From the NCBI GenBank assembly GCA_015075105.1, contig JABTUZ010000002.1:220001-284000 (forward strand): DNA of 64,000 bases. Direction: 5' to 3'. The position numbers were made by a program, and so were the translations under genes. The stretch is from Leptospiraceae bacterium. GTDB lineage: Bacteria > Spirochaetota > Leptospiria > Leptospirales > Leptospiraceae. The notes beneath the pieces were generated by a model. That model was not told the origin of the DNA. It searched no databases and worked only from the letters and a program-made list of their open reading frames with translations. Position 1 is the first letter of the stretch; each line of letters begins with the position of its first letter. Positions 46,152 through 54,734 of this stretch are shown one piece after another.

Positions 46152-47657
46152 TTGAAAGAATATCCATTATCGGTCGATTACATGAGAAATCAAGACATTT
46201 CGTATTTTCCTGTCAATAGTATAAAATCCCTAAAAGAAGACAAACCAAAAGAAGAGTGTGCAGTTTTTGGAATCTTCAACAGTCCAGAAGCTGCAAATTT
46301 TACCTACCTTGGACTATACTCCTTGCAACATAGAGGGCAAGAGTCCTCAGGAATTGTAACATCAGACGGCTCCCATCTCTACAGATACGCCGGGATGGGG
46401 CTTGTAGCTTCAGTTTTTACAGAGTCAAAAATAAAAGAATTGGAAGGCTATGCTGCAATAGGGCACAATAGATATTCCACTACAGGTGCGAGTTTTTTGC
46501 GAAACGCCCAACCTTTAAGAGTAGAATCACATTTAGGAGGGGTTGCATTAGCCCACAACGGAAATCTCATAAATTCATGGGACATTCGTAAAAATTTAGA
46601 AAAAGAAGGAAGTATATTTCAGACTACTATTGATTCTGAGGTGATTGTTCACCTGATGGCAAAATCAGGATCGAAAGATCCGTTAGTTGCACTATCCGAT
46701 GCCCTAAATATTGTGCAAGGAGCTTACTCCCTTCTTGTGCTTACAAATAAATACCTGATTGCTGTGCGAGATCCAAATGGTTTTCGTCCTCTTGTTATGG
46801 GAAAAAGAAGTGATGGAGCTATAGTTTTTGCTTCTGAAACTTGTGCTTTTGATATTACGGATACAGAATATATTCGAGACGTTGAACCAGGAGAAATGAT
46901 TGTAGTTGATCATCTGGGTATAAAATCCTATTTTCCATTTTCAGAAAAAAGTCATAGTTTGTGTATTTTTGAATACATATATTTCGCGAGACCCGATTCT
47001 TATATATTCGGAGAATCAGTTTATAAAATCCGTAAATCCCTCGGTGTATTATTGGCAAAAGAAAGCCCGGTCGATGCAGATGTAGTTATCCCTGTTCCAG
47101 ATAGTGCAGTTGTAGCTGCCCAGGGGTATTCAGAAGAATCAGGAATACCCTATAGATCAGGATTAATTCGCTCTCATTATGTAGGCAGAACCTTTATCGA
47201 GCCTGATCAAAAAATTCGAGACTTTGGAGCCAAGGTCAAATACAATGTTGTAAAAGAAGTTGTGAATGGAAAGCGAGTCATTGTAGTAGATGACTCAATC
47301 ATGCGAGGAACAACCAGCCGAAAAATTATTAAAATGATTCGTCAAGCAGGCGCTAAAGAAATCCACTTCAGAGTTTCTGCTCCACCTACGATTTCACCTT
47401 GCTACTATGGAATTGATATACCTACCCATAGCGAGTTAATAGCCGCTACTCACACAATCGAAGAAATTCAAAAATACCTGCGGGTTGACAGTATAGCCTA
47501 TTTGTCCAATGAAATGTTGGATAAATCGGTTGCAACTCACCCAAGCAAAGGATTCTGTAAGGCTTGCTTTACCGGAAAATATCCTATCGAGTTTCAAGCA
47601 ATCGAAGAAGGCAACCAAAAAAGCCTTTTTCAGGAATATGCTGTAGAGGAAAATTGA
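46152..47657 (+). CDS. purF: amidophosphoribosyltransferase (PurF)
   Basis: 501 residues from a TTG; an ATG at 46182 (MRNQDISYF) is an equally good start, and neither has a clear Shine-Dalgarno. First committed step of purine synthesis. The class II glutaminase domain has the nucleophile Cys after a propeptide (KEECAVFGIFNSPEAANFTY; QHRGQESSGIV). The phosphoribosyltransferase domain has VIVVDDSIMRGTTSRKI for PRPP binding. Four Cys, including GFCKACFTG, may bind an iron-sulphur cluster as in Bacillus-type enzymes. Confidence 0.95.
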   Translation: MKEYPLSVDYMRNQDISYFPVNSIKSLKEDKPKEECAVFGIFNSPEAANFTYLGLYSLQHRGQESSGIVTSDGSHLYRYAGMGLVASVFTESKIKELEGYAAIGHNRYSTTGASFLRNAQPLRVESHLGGVALAHNGNLINSWDIRKNLEKEGSIFQTTIDSEVIVHLMAKSGSKDPLVALSDALNIVQGAYSLLVLTNKYLIAVRDPNGFRPLVMGKRSDGAIVFASETCAFDITDTEYIRDVEPGEMIVVDHLGIKSYFPFSEKSHSLCIFEYIYFARPDSYIFGESVYKIRKSLGVLLAKESPVDADVVIPVPDSAVVAAQGYSEESGIPYRSGLIRSHYVGRTFIEPDQKIRDFGAKVKYNVVKEVVNGKRVIVVDDSIMRGTTSRKIIKMIRQAGAKEIHFRVSAPPTISPCYYGIDIPTHSELIAATHTIEEIQKYLRVDSIAYLSNEMLDKSVATHPSKGFCKACFTGKYPIEFQAIEEGNQKSLFQEYAVEEN

Positions 47658-47710
47658 TTTTTCGTTTGAAAAATTTTTTCTAAATAGAAAAATAGAAAAA
47701 AGACTATCCT

Positions 47711-48733
47711 ATGACAAAAAAATCAAAAACTAATTTTATCAAAATCTTTCTTATTTTAGTTGTGATTCTCCTGTTATCGGGAGGAGTTGGTATTTTTGTT
47801 TTTGACGAAATCAAAGGTGGTGCACCGGGACACGGTGAGAATAAACTGGATCTATTTATTGGTCAGGGAGATTCTTCTACAAAAATTATAAAAGAGCTAA
47901 GCACCCACGGACTGATTAAATCAACAGTGTATTTCCAACTGCTTTTAAAATTCACAGGAAATACAAATAAAATCAAGCAAGGGCTGTACGAAATCAATGA
48001 CGGAATGAGTTCTAGAAAAATTTTAGAAGTAATTGTAAAAGGGAAGGTTAAGCTGATTCATTTCACTATCCCTGAAGGATACAATAATAGACAAATTGGT
48101 GACCTCTTAACCGAAAAAAAAATTGTTCCTTCGCGTAACGCATTTTTGATCGCCGCTGCAAAAAGAGAAATTTTAGAAAAGTATAAGATTCCTGCTAGTA
48201 CGACAGAAGGTTACTTATTTCCTGAAACCTACTCTGTGCCTTATAATTTTCCTCCAGAAAAAATTGTAGAAATGCTTTTAAAAAGATTTTTCTTGAATCT
48301 TGAGAAAATTGAAAAAGCAAAAAATTTATCTCCTGAAGACCTACACCAAAAAGTCATACTCGCCTCAATTGTAGAAAGAGAGGCAAGACGAAAAGAAGAA
48401 AGACCTATGATGGCAGGTGTATTCTTAAAAAGAATTCGAGAAGATATAAATTTAGAAAGCTGTGCTACTGTTCAATATCTTTTTGATAAACCCAAGAAAC
48501 GCCTATTTGAAAAAGATTTAGAAAGAGAGTCCCCTTACAATACTTATAGAAATAAAGGATACCCTCCCGGCCCGATTTCCAATCCGGGAGTCCCTGCACT
48601 TGAGGCAGCGTTCAACCCTAAGGATGAGGGCTATTTATTTTTTCTTCTAAAACCGGACGGCTCGCATTATTTTTCTAAAACTCTGAAAGAGCATCTCGAA
48701 GCAAAGAAAAAATATATAGATATTTTATACTAA
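47711..48733 (+). CDS. mltG: endolytic murein transglycosylase MltG
   Basis: 340 residues with one N-terminal membrane helix (about 11-30). LysM-like segment ITKEL-type then GLYEINDGMS, followed by the YceG catalytic region: LASIVEREARRKEERPMMAGVF (catalytic Glu in VERE), LESCATVQYLF, and SPYNTYRNKGYPPGPISNPG. It cleaves nascent glycan strands and is thought to set their length, which complements the two class A PBPs here. Confidence 0.93.
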   Translation: MTKKSKTNFIKIFLILVVILLLSGGVGIFVFDEIKGGAPGHGENKLDLFIGQGDSSTKIIKELSTHGLIKSTVYFQLLLKFTGNTNKIKQGLYEINDGMSSRKILEVIVKGKVKLIHFTIPEGYNNRQIGDLLTEKKIVPSRNAFLIAAAKREILEKYKIPASTTEGYLFPETYSVPYNFPPEKIVEMLLKRFFLNLEKIEKAKNLSPEDLHQKVILASIVEREARRKEERPMMAGVFLKRIREDINLESCATVQYLFDKPKKRLFEKDLERESPYNTYRNKGYPPGPISNPGVPALEAAFNPKDEGYLFFLLKPDGSHYFSKTLKEHLEAKKKYIDILY

Positions 48734-48789
48734 ATAGTAAATTCAATAGCTAATACAATTTTTATATAGCCAATAAAAGGAGAGAAGGA

Positions 48790-49017
48790 ATGGAGAAAGA
48801 AATTAATTCAAAACCTCAAATTGAAGGAAACAAAGAAAATAAAAAATCTTCTCGATGGAAAAAAATTGTAGCGATTGTAATTCTCGTAATTGCTATCCTG
48901 TATGACGTTTCCCCGATTGACTTTATACCAGATATTGTTCCCGGATTCGGCTGGGCTGATGATATAATCGTAACAATTTTAGCATTTACAAATTTGTTTC
49001 GTCAGATGAGAAAATAA
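48790..49017 (+). CDS. DUF1232 (YkvA-like) small membrane protein
   Basis: 75 residues. A charged N-terminal third, one membrane helix (VAIVILVIAILYDVSP), then the DUF1232 signature SPIDFIPDIVPGFGWADDIIV. Function of the family is unknown. Shine-Dalgarno AAAGGAGAGAAGGA is strong. It is 56 bp downstream of mltG. Confidence 0.85.
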   Translation: MEKEINSKPQIEGNKENKKSSRWKKIVAIVILVIAILYDVSPIDFIPDIVPGFGWADDIIVTILAFTNLFRQMRK

Positions 49018-49275
49018 GATTCGATACATTAATCCTGTAACAAAACTTCGTGGAATTTAAGATTCTTTGTTAAAGCAAGTTCAAAAGATTTCATCAAAAC
49101 AGATTTTTGCAAAATTTCCCTCTCCAAAATACTGCGAATAAAGAAGAAAAAACGCTAAATTTGACGAATTTTTTCAAAAAACTCAGTCAATTATAACTTA
49201 ATCATATATTGACCTCACAGCTAAATCTGAAAAATTGGTCATTTTAGACATTAGATTTACTTTTAGAGGCTATAA

Positions 49276-51384
49276 ATGAGCACAAAAACTATCAGCGAAA
49301 AAATGGCAAAAACTCGTAATATCGGGATTTCTGCACATATTGATTCAGGAAAAACCACTTTAACGGAAAGAATTTTATTTTATACTCAGAGAATTCACGC
49401 AATTCACGACGTTCGAGGTAAGGATGGAGTGGGAGCAAAAATGGACAACATGGAATTAGAAAGAGAGCGTGGAATCACAATTCAATCTGCCGCTACCTAT
49501 TGCCAATGGAAAGATTTTACAATCAACATTATTGATACTCCGGGTCACGTTGACTTTACTATCGAGGTAGAAAGATCTCTACGGGTATTAGATGGCGCAA
49601 TTTTAGTATTGTGTGGTGTTGCAGGAGTTCAGTCTCAATCCATTACTGTAGATCGTCAAATGAGACGATACAGCGTTCCAAGAGTTGCCTTTATAAACAA
49701 ATTAGATAGAACTGGTGCAAATCCTTATAGAGTAATTGAACAGCTAAGAGAAAAATTGAAACACAATGCAGTCGCAGTACAAATTCCTATCGGTCTGGAA
49801 TCTGCCTTTGAGGGAATAGTTGACCTTGTAACAATGAAGGCTTATTATTTTGAAGGACCTACCGGAAAAGAAATTGTTGAGAAAGAAATTCCAGAAAATC
49901 TAAAAGCAGAAGCACAGAAGAAAAGAGAAGAATTGCTCGATGCAGTTTCTCTTTTCTCGGATGAATTGACAGAGGCACTTTTAGAAGGAGAGCCTACAGA
50001 AGATCAAATCAAAGCTGCAATCAGAGAAGGAGTTATTTCACTAAAACTCACTCCAGTGTTTATGGGATCAGCCTATAAAAATAAAGGAATTCAAAAACTA
50101 TTAGATGGGGTTACTGATTATTTAGCTAATCCTACAGAGGTGACCAATAAAGCACTTGATTTAAATGATAACGAAAAAGAAATTATTTTAGAGTCAAATC
50201 CTGATCTACCTCTTGTATGTCTTGGATTTAAATTAGAAGACGGAAGATACGGCCAATTGACTTACGTTCGTGTCTATCAGGGAAAATTAGCCAAGGGTAT
50301 GACAATCTACAACTCATCCAACAATAAAAAACACAGTGTTGGAAGACTTGTTCGTATGCACTCAGACGAGATGGAAGAGATTACATCTGCCGAAGCCGGA
50401 GATATTGTTGCACTATTTGGTATCGACTGTGCATCAGGAGACACTTTTACAGATGGAAAGCTTAAATATTCCATGACCTCTATGTTTGTGCCTGCTCCTG
50501 TAATTTCCCTTACAATAGAATGTAAAGATTCTAAGCAACTTCCAAACCTTGCAAAGGCATTGAATAGGTTTACAAAAGAAGACCCTACGTTCCATACTGA
50601 AATAGACAAAGAATCCGGACAGACTATCATTAAAGGAATGGGGGAACTACACCTTGAAGTGTATGTCGAAAGGATGAAAAGAGAGTACAATGTAGATCTC
50701 GTTACAGGTGCTCCACAAGTTGCTTACAGAGAAACAATTACTCAAAAAGCAACATTCGACTATACTCATAAAAAGCAAACCGGTGGACAAGGACAATTCT
50801 CTCGTGTTGCCGGATATTTAGAACCAATCGCTCTTGAAGAAGGAAAGAACTACGAGTTCGTCGATAAAATCGTTGGCGGAACAATTCCAAAAGAATATAT
50901 CGGCTCTTGCGATAAAGGTTTCAAAAGTTGTCTTGATCGAGGATCACTAATTGGGTTTCCAATTATCGGAGTGCGTGCAGTTATCAATGATGGCTCTTAT
51001 CACGATGTGGACTCTTCGGACATGGCGTTCCAAATCGGTGCAAGGTATGGATTTCGACAAGGATTCTCAAAGGCTGCTCCTATCATTTTAGAGCCTATCA
51101 TGAAAGTAGAAGTGGATGGTCCGACTGAATTTCAAGGTGCAATTCTTGGTAGCTTAAATCAAAGAAGAGGAATGATTCTCTCTACAAGTGAAATGGATAA
51201 TTACTGTAAAATTGAAGCTGAAGTTCCTCTTGGAGATATGTTCGGCTATTCAACCGTTCTTAGATCCTCTACACAAGGAAAGGCAGAGTTCTCAATGGAG
51301 TTTGCAAAATACGCGCCTGTTCCGCGTAACGTTGCAGAAGAGTTGATGAAAAAATATAAAGTAGGAAATTTATCGGAAGAGTAA
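49276..51384 (+). CDS. fusA: elongation factor G, spirochaete/mitochondrial (spdEFG1) type
   Basis: 702 residues with the five EF-G domains. G1 reads [12 protein letters not shown] rather than the usual [41 protein letters not shown] and the later [20 protein letters not shown] are close to mitochondrial EFG1. This marks the spd subgroup shared by spirochaetes, planctomycetes and mitochondria. It catalyses ribosomal translocation. It stands alone, away from rpsL/rpsG/tuf, with AGAGG before the ATG and a strong bidirectional terminator after it. Confidence 0.93.
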   Translation: MSTKTISEKMAKTRNIGISAHIDSGKTTLTERILFYTQRIHAIHDVRGKDGVGAKMDNMELERERGITIQSAATYCQWKDFTINIIDTPGHVDFTIEVERSLRVLDGAILVLCGVAGVQSQSITVDRQMRRYSVPRVAFINKLDRTGANPYRVIEQLREKLKHNAVAVQIPIGLESAFEGIVDLVTMKAYYFEGPTGKEIVEKEIPENLKAEAQKKREELLDAVSLFSDELTEALLEGEPTEDQIKAAIREGVISLKLTPVFMGSAYKNKGIQKLLDGVTDYLANPTEVTNKALDLNDNEKEIILESNPDLPLVCLGFKLEDGRYGQLTYVRVYQGKLAKGMTIYNSSNNKKHSVGRLVRMHSDEMEEITSAEAGDIVALFGIDCASGDTFTDGKLKYSMTSMFVPAPVISLTIECKDSKQLPNLAKALNRFTKEDPTFHTEIDKESGQTIIKGMGELHLEVYVERMKREYNVDLVTGAPQVAYRETITQKATFDYTHKKQTGGQGQFSRVAGYLEPIALEEGKNYEFVDKIVGGTIPKEYIGSCDKGFKSCLDRGSLIGFPIIGVRAVINDGSYHDVDSSDMAFQIGARYGFRQGFSKAAPIILEPIMKVEVDGPTEFQGAILGSLNQRRGMILSTSEMDNYCKIEAEVPLGDMFGYSTVLRSSTQGKAEFSMEFAKYAPVPRNVAEELMKKYKVGNLSEE

Positions 51385-51404
51385 TTTTCTATTTCCGCCT
51401 GTTC

Positions 51405-51435
51405 AAAAAAAGCCTGATTGTATCGGGCTTTTTTT
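51405..51435. terminator. bidirectional intrinsic terminator between fusA and gmhB
   Basis: A 14-bp stem with one G-U pair joins AAAAAAAGCCTGAT (51405-51418) and ATCGGGCTTTTTTT (51422-51435) over a 3-base loop. A T run flanks it on both strands, so it serves both convergent genes. Confidence 0.9.
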
Positions 51436-51443
51436 ATTTCTTT

Positions 51444-51986
51444 TTAGATTACCTTTTCCGATAGAATAAATTCTACAGCTTCGTATAAATTTTTAAAGAT
51501 TTGATCAGCATTAGATTGACTCGATTTTTGCAAGTTATATTTATCTTCAAGATAGATTGTTTTTGTACCGGCTGATTTTCCTGCTTGAATATCAGAAATA
51601 GAGTCACCTATGAAGTAGGTTTTATTAAGGTCTATGTCATATTTTTTTGAAGCCTCAAAGAGCATCCCCGGTTTAGGTTTTCTGCAAGAGCAATTATCAG
51701 AACTCAAATGAGGACAATAAAATATATCTAAGACTTCTCCACCAAAATTTTTTATCTCTTCTACCATTTTTTTGTGAATTTTCAATAGATCATCTTTACC
51801 AATAATTTTTTTTCCGATACACTGTTGATTTGTAATTACAATAACTTGAATCTGGTTTTGATGCAAAATCTGCAATGCTTCCCTTACTTTATGCAAAAAA
51901 ATAAATTCTTCGTATTGGGTAACGTAACCGTCTTGTATTTTCTTATTAATTACTCCATCTCTATCTAAAAATATAAATTTATTCAC
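51444..51986 (-). CDS. gmhB: HAD phosphatase, D-glycero-D-manno-heptose 1,7-bisphosphatase type (GmhB)
   Basis: 180 residues, HAD-IIIA: FLDRDGVIN (Asp8, Asp10), VIVITNQ, and CRKPKPGM with YFIGDSISDIQAGKSAG. The Cys/His loop CPHLSSDNCSC binds the structural zinc typical of GmhB. It would dephosphorylate heptose bisphosphate for LPS core. A histidinol-phosphatase-type relative cannot be fully excluded. Confidence 0.85.
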   Translation of the reverse strand: MNKFIFLDRDGVINKKIQDGYVTQYEEFIFLHKVREALQILHQNQIQVIVITNQQCIGKKIIGKDDLLKIHKKMVEEIKNFGGEVLDIFYCPHLSSDNCSCRKPKPGMLFEASKKYDIDLNKTYFIGDSISDIQAGKSAGTKTIYLEDKYNLQKSSQSNADQIFKNLYEAVEFILSEKVI

Positions 51987-52035
51987 GATGATTTGAATGA
52001 TTTTAGTAAAATTCTATTGGTCAACAAAACACTTT

Positions 52036-52665
52036 TTATTTTTTCTCAATTTTCAATGCCTGACTAAATACAGAAATCCCTTCTTCGATTGGGTTTTCAC
52101 TATTGTCTTTGCTATTTAAAAGCCCTGTCAATTCCAATATAATAAGTCCATATATCCAACTCCACATAGTGCGAACGATTCCATGAAATTCTTTTCGAGG
52201 GAGTGGAATGGATCCATTTTTAAATCCCGATCTCAACGTATCTAAAAATATTCTATAGCTCTTTGGAACTGTAGTGATAATTTTTTTTGAAGTGTTTCCT
52301 TTTCTTTTATTTAAAGTAGTAAACATTAACTTGTGTAATTCAATGTTTGCGGTAGCAAAATTTCTATATGTATGTGCAATCTCCCTTAATTGAGTATATA
52401 CTGTTTGATTATTTAGTTTTGCTAACATTAAATCCTGTGCAAGTTTTTCTTCACCTTCTTGAATGAGTGCCTGAATAATTTCTTCTTGGCTCCGAAAATG
52501 ATTGTAAGGGCTTGCTACACTGCATTTCAAATTTTTAGCAATACTTCTCATGTTTAATGATTGAATCCCTTCCTTTTGAATTATATCTAAAGAAACATCC
52601 AGGATTTCTTTTCGGCTTAAACTATTTCTTGTTCTACGTTTAGCTTTCAGCAATCTGTTTTTCAT
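52036..52665 (-). CDS. TetR-family transcriptional regulator
   Basis: 209 residues. N-terminal HTH: SRKEILDVSLDIIQKEGIQSLNMRSIAKNLKCSVASPYNHF-type pattern with YNHF where most members have YYHF. The C-terminal ligand-binding half is helical and unassigned. It is divergent from the 271-residue gene across 118 bp that hold a repeated 11-mer around its own promoter, so autoregulation is likely. Ligand unknown. Confidence 0.88.
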   Translation of the reverse strand: MKNRLLKAKRRTRNSLSRKEILDVSLDIIQKEGIQSLNMRSIAKNLKCSVASPYNHFRSQEEIIQALIQEGEEKLAQDLMLAKLNNQTVYTQLREIAHTYRNFATANIELHKLMFTTLNKRKGNTSKKIITTVPKSYRIFLDTLRSGFKNGSIPLPRKEFHGIVRTMWSWIYGLIILELTGLLNSKDNSENPIEEGISVFSQALKIEKK

Positions 52666-52675
52666 GGTATAGTAC

Positions 52676-52705
52676 CTAATACAAAAATGATTTGCACTAT
52701 TTCAA
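52676..52705 (-). promoter_or_regulatory. possible promoter of the TetR gene
   Basis: On the minus strand, TTGAAA (52705-52700), 18-bp spacer, TATTAG (52681-52676), 11 bp before the ATG. Each box matches four or five of six bases. One copy of the direct repeat lies in the spacer. Confidence 0.4.
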
Positions 52706-52724
52706 GTATTTTTACAAAAATGAT
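52681..52724. promoter_or_regulatory. direct repeats ACAAAAATGAT, possible TetR operator
   Basis: Identical 11-mers at 52681-52691 and 52714-52724 are 33 bp apart start to start, about three helical turns. They bracket the -35 of the TetR promoter and lie upstream of the divergent 271-residue gene. Confidence 0.35.
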
Positions 52725-52783
52725 GATTTTATTTATTTCCCAAAATATTGAATCTGTGATAATTGTAGAAATAGAAAAATACA

Positions 52784-53599
52784 ATGGGACTATTTGATAC
52801 AAGCGACAAATACAAAACCTCAGATAGCGGGTTTGATTTAAGTAATCTCGAATTAATTGATATTTCAAAAGATCTAAATACTTCTTTGGGTCTTGAAAAA
52901 GAAATTTTTGGAAAGTTTACAATAGATGAAGTTCGAGATATGCTTGTATATTCCAATATGTTTACAGTGCTCAAAGAAAGAGGGTATCCGGATCCGATAT
53001 TAGAAATTGAAGTCTTCTCTGAATTAGATAATCGTATTTTTCTAAAAACAAAATCAAACGAAATTTTAGTTCACATTCGATTGAAAGTATCTGATTTTTC
53101 TTTAAAAAAGAAAAATGAAAGTTTTCGCATGGTTTACATCGACTGGTTGCTAACTCAAAATATCAGATTTAAAAATATCAGAGATGCAAAAAAACTATTT
53201 CGTGGGCAAAAATATCCAGGATTAAATGTTATGACTGAATTAACGGCATTTTTGTTATTGCTCACTAGGAAGTTAGGCGCTAAAGGTGTTTTTAATATCC
53301 CGGAGTATTTTCATGATGCAGTGCTATTTCACAAAAATTTCAAATTTCTCGATCCTATTAAAGAAGGCAAATTCAGATCGCTATTATCTATATTTAAAAA
53401 AAACAATTTGCGATTTTTAAGTAACTCAATCCACAACAAAAAAATTTTCAATGTTACAGAAAATCAAGTCTATGAATGGCAATTTGGGGAAATGTTGTAC
53501 ACAGACGACGATTATCTCAATAATATCGTATTCGATGAAAATTACTATGACTTGGTAGAAAAAACTAAAAAGAGTATTCAATTTAAGAGACTATTGTAG
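52784..53599 (+). CDS. unknown protein preceding a response regulator/PP2C gene
   Basis: 271 residues, no recognised domain, no signal peptide. It starts with a polar segment (MGLFDTSDKYKTSDSGFDL). A central region (ILEIEVFSELDNRIFLKTKSNEILVHIRLKV split by short turns) looks like a beta-sheet, and the rest is helical (VMTELTAFLLLLTRKLG). Its stop is 1 bp before the TTG frame of the response regulator. I infer it acts in the same signalling pathway. Confidence 0.65.
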   Translation: MGLFDTSDKYKTSDSGFDLSNLELIDISKDLNTSLGLEKEIFGKFTIDEVRDMLVYSNMFTVLKERGYPDPILEIEVFSELDNRIFLKTKSNEILVHIRLKVSDFSLKKKNESFRMVYIDWLLTQNIRFKNIRDAKKLFRGQKYPGLNVMTELTAFLLLLTRKLGAKGVFNIPEYFHDAVLFHKNFKFLDPIKEGKFRSLLSIFKKNNLRFLSNSIHNKKIFNVTENQVYEWQFGEMLYTDDDYLNNIVFDENYYDLVEKTKKSIQFKRLL

Positions 53600-53609
53600 T
53601 TTGAGAAAT

Positions 53610-54734
53610 ATGGAAAGTAATTTAGAAATACTAATTATTGATGACGATGAATTTGTGGCTGAATCAGTAAGCGCCATACTGAACGAGTTGGGCTATTATA
53701 GTATTTGCTTTAATTCGGCAGAGCGTGGGTTAGCTTATTTTCATGTTGAGAAAAACCCAATTATAATTCTAGATATAAACCTTCCCAAGATGAGTGGATT
53801 GGATATTCTCCAAGAAATCAAAAAAATTAATCCTTCCACACAAGTTATAATGATGACCGGCGAAAGAGATATTCAAAATGTAATCACATCTCTTAAGCTC
53901 AAGGCTACAGATTTTCTTTTTAAACCTTTTTCTGTTCAGACTGTAAATCTTTCTATTCAAAGAGCATTAGAATACTACAATCTAATCAAAGAAAAAGAAT
54001 CGTATCAACAATCAATTGAAACCGATCTACAACTTGCTGCCAAAGTTCAAAAAAAAATTCTACAACCCTCTTTATCAGATAAAAAAATCTATACTGATCT
54101 TCAAGCTGCAAACTTTGTATCAGGAGACTTTTATCAAATTCTCAAACTAGATAATTCAAAATATTTTCTATTTTTAGGTGATTTAGAGGGACATGGGATT
54201 GCCTCCGGACTGGTTTCATTTTTTATTATCAGCATCATAAAAGAAATAATTCGCATCCACTCCAATCCATCCTTTATTCTCTCTAGAGTAAATGACGAAC
54301 TTTTCAAAGAAGTTATCACTCATTCAATGACTGCAATTTCTTTGTTAATCGAAGAAGATAAAAAGAAAATCAAATACGCAAAAGGTGGGCATCCTTCACC
54401 TATATTATTTAGTGGAAAAGACTATAGTCCAAGATTCTTCTACGAGCAACCGGGAGATAGCTTAGGAATCTTGTCGGATGTAAGTTTTAATACTTATGAA
54501 GAGCATTACGAATCTGGAGATGTTTTAATGTTGTATAGCGATGGACTCTTTAGCTGCAAAAATTCCGACTTAAAATCTAAGCAAAAAGAACTATTAAAAA
54601 TAGTATCCGAAACAGAAAAAAATACAGAAACTCTATTTTCTACTTTAAAGAATTGTATTCAAAAATATCAACAATCTTGCCTTGATGAAAATTGTTGTCA
54701 GGATGACATTTCACTTATTCTTTATCAACTCTAA
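53610..54734 (+). CDS. response regulator with RsbU/SpoIIE-type PP2C phosphatase output
   Basis: The frame opens at a TTG (53601), but the ATG at 53610 (MESNLEIL) is the likelier start, giving 374 residues. Receiver: LIIDDDEFVAESVS, ILDINLPKMSGLDIL (phosphoacceptor Asp), MMTGERDI, FLFKPFS. Then a short helical linker, then a PP2C-like domain: AAKVQKKILQPSL, FVSGDFYQI, FLGDLEGHGIASGLV, SDGLFSC and CQDDISLILYQL. It would dephosphorylate an anti-sigma antagonist, making it a natural partner of the RsbW-like proteins at 12375 and 25149. Confidence 0.9.
   Translation: MESNLEILIIDDDEFVAESVSAILNELGYYSICFNSAERGLAYFHVEKNPIIILDINLPKMSGLDILQEIKKINPSTQVIMMTGERDIQNVITSLKLKATDFLFKPFSVQTVNLSIQRALEYYNLIKEKESYQQSIETDLQLAAKVQKKILQPSLSDKKIYTDLQAANFVSGDFYQILKLDNSKYFLFLGDLEGHGIASGLVSFFIISIIKEIIRIHSNPSFILSRVNDELFKEVITHSMTAISLLIEEDKKKIKYAKGGHPSPILFSGKDYSPRFFYEQPGDSLGILSDVSFNTYEEHYESGDVLMLYSDGLFSCKNSDLKSKQKELLKIVSETEKNTETLFSTLKNCIQKYQQSCLDENCCQDDISLILYQL

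Noticed and set aside
33306-49135. CAAAATACTGC shared by 33306-33316 and 49125-49135 as a repeat family
   Set aside because: Only 11 bases match in AT-rich intergenic DNA and the flanks do not align.
49018-49275. fusA promoter at TTGACG or TTGACC in the 258-bp gap
   Set aside because: Neither hexamer has a -10 at 16-18 bp; TATAAC at about 49196 has only a T-tract as -35. A promoter must exist but cannot be placed. No gene is seen in this gap.
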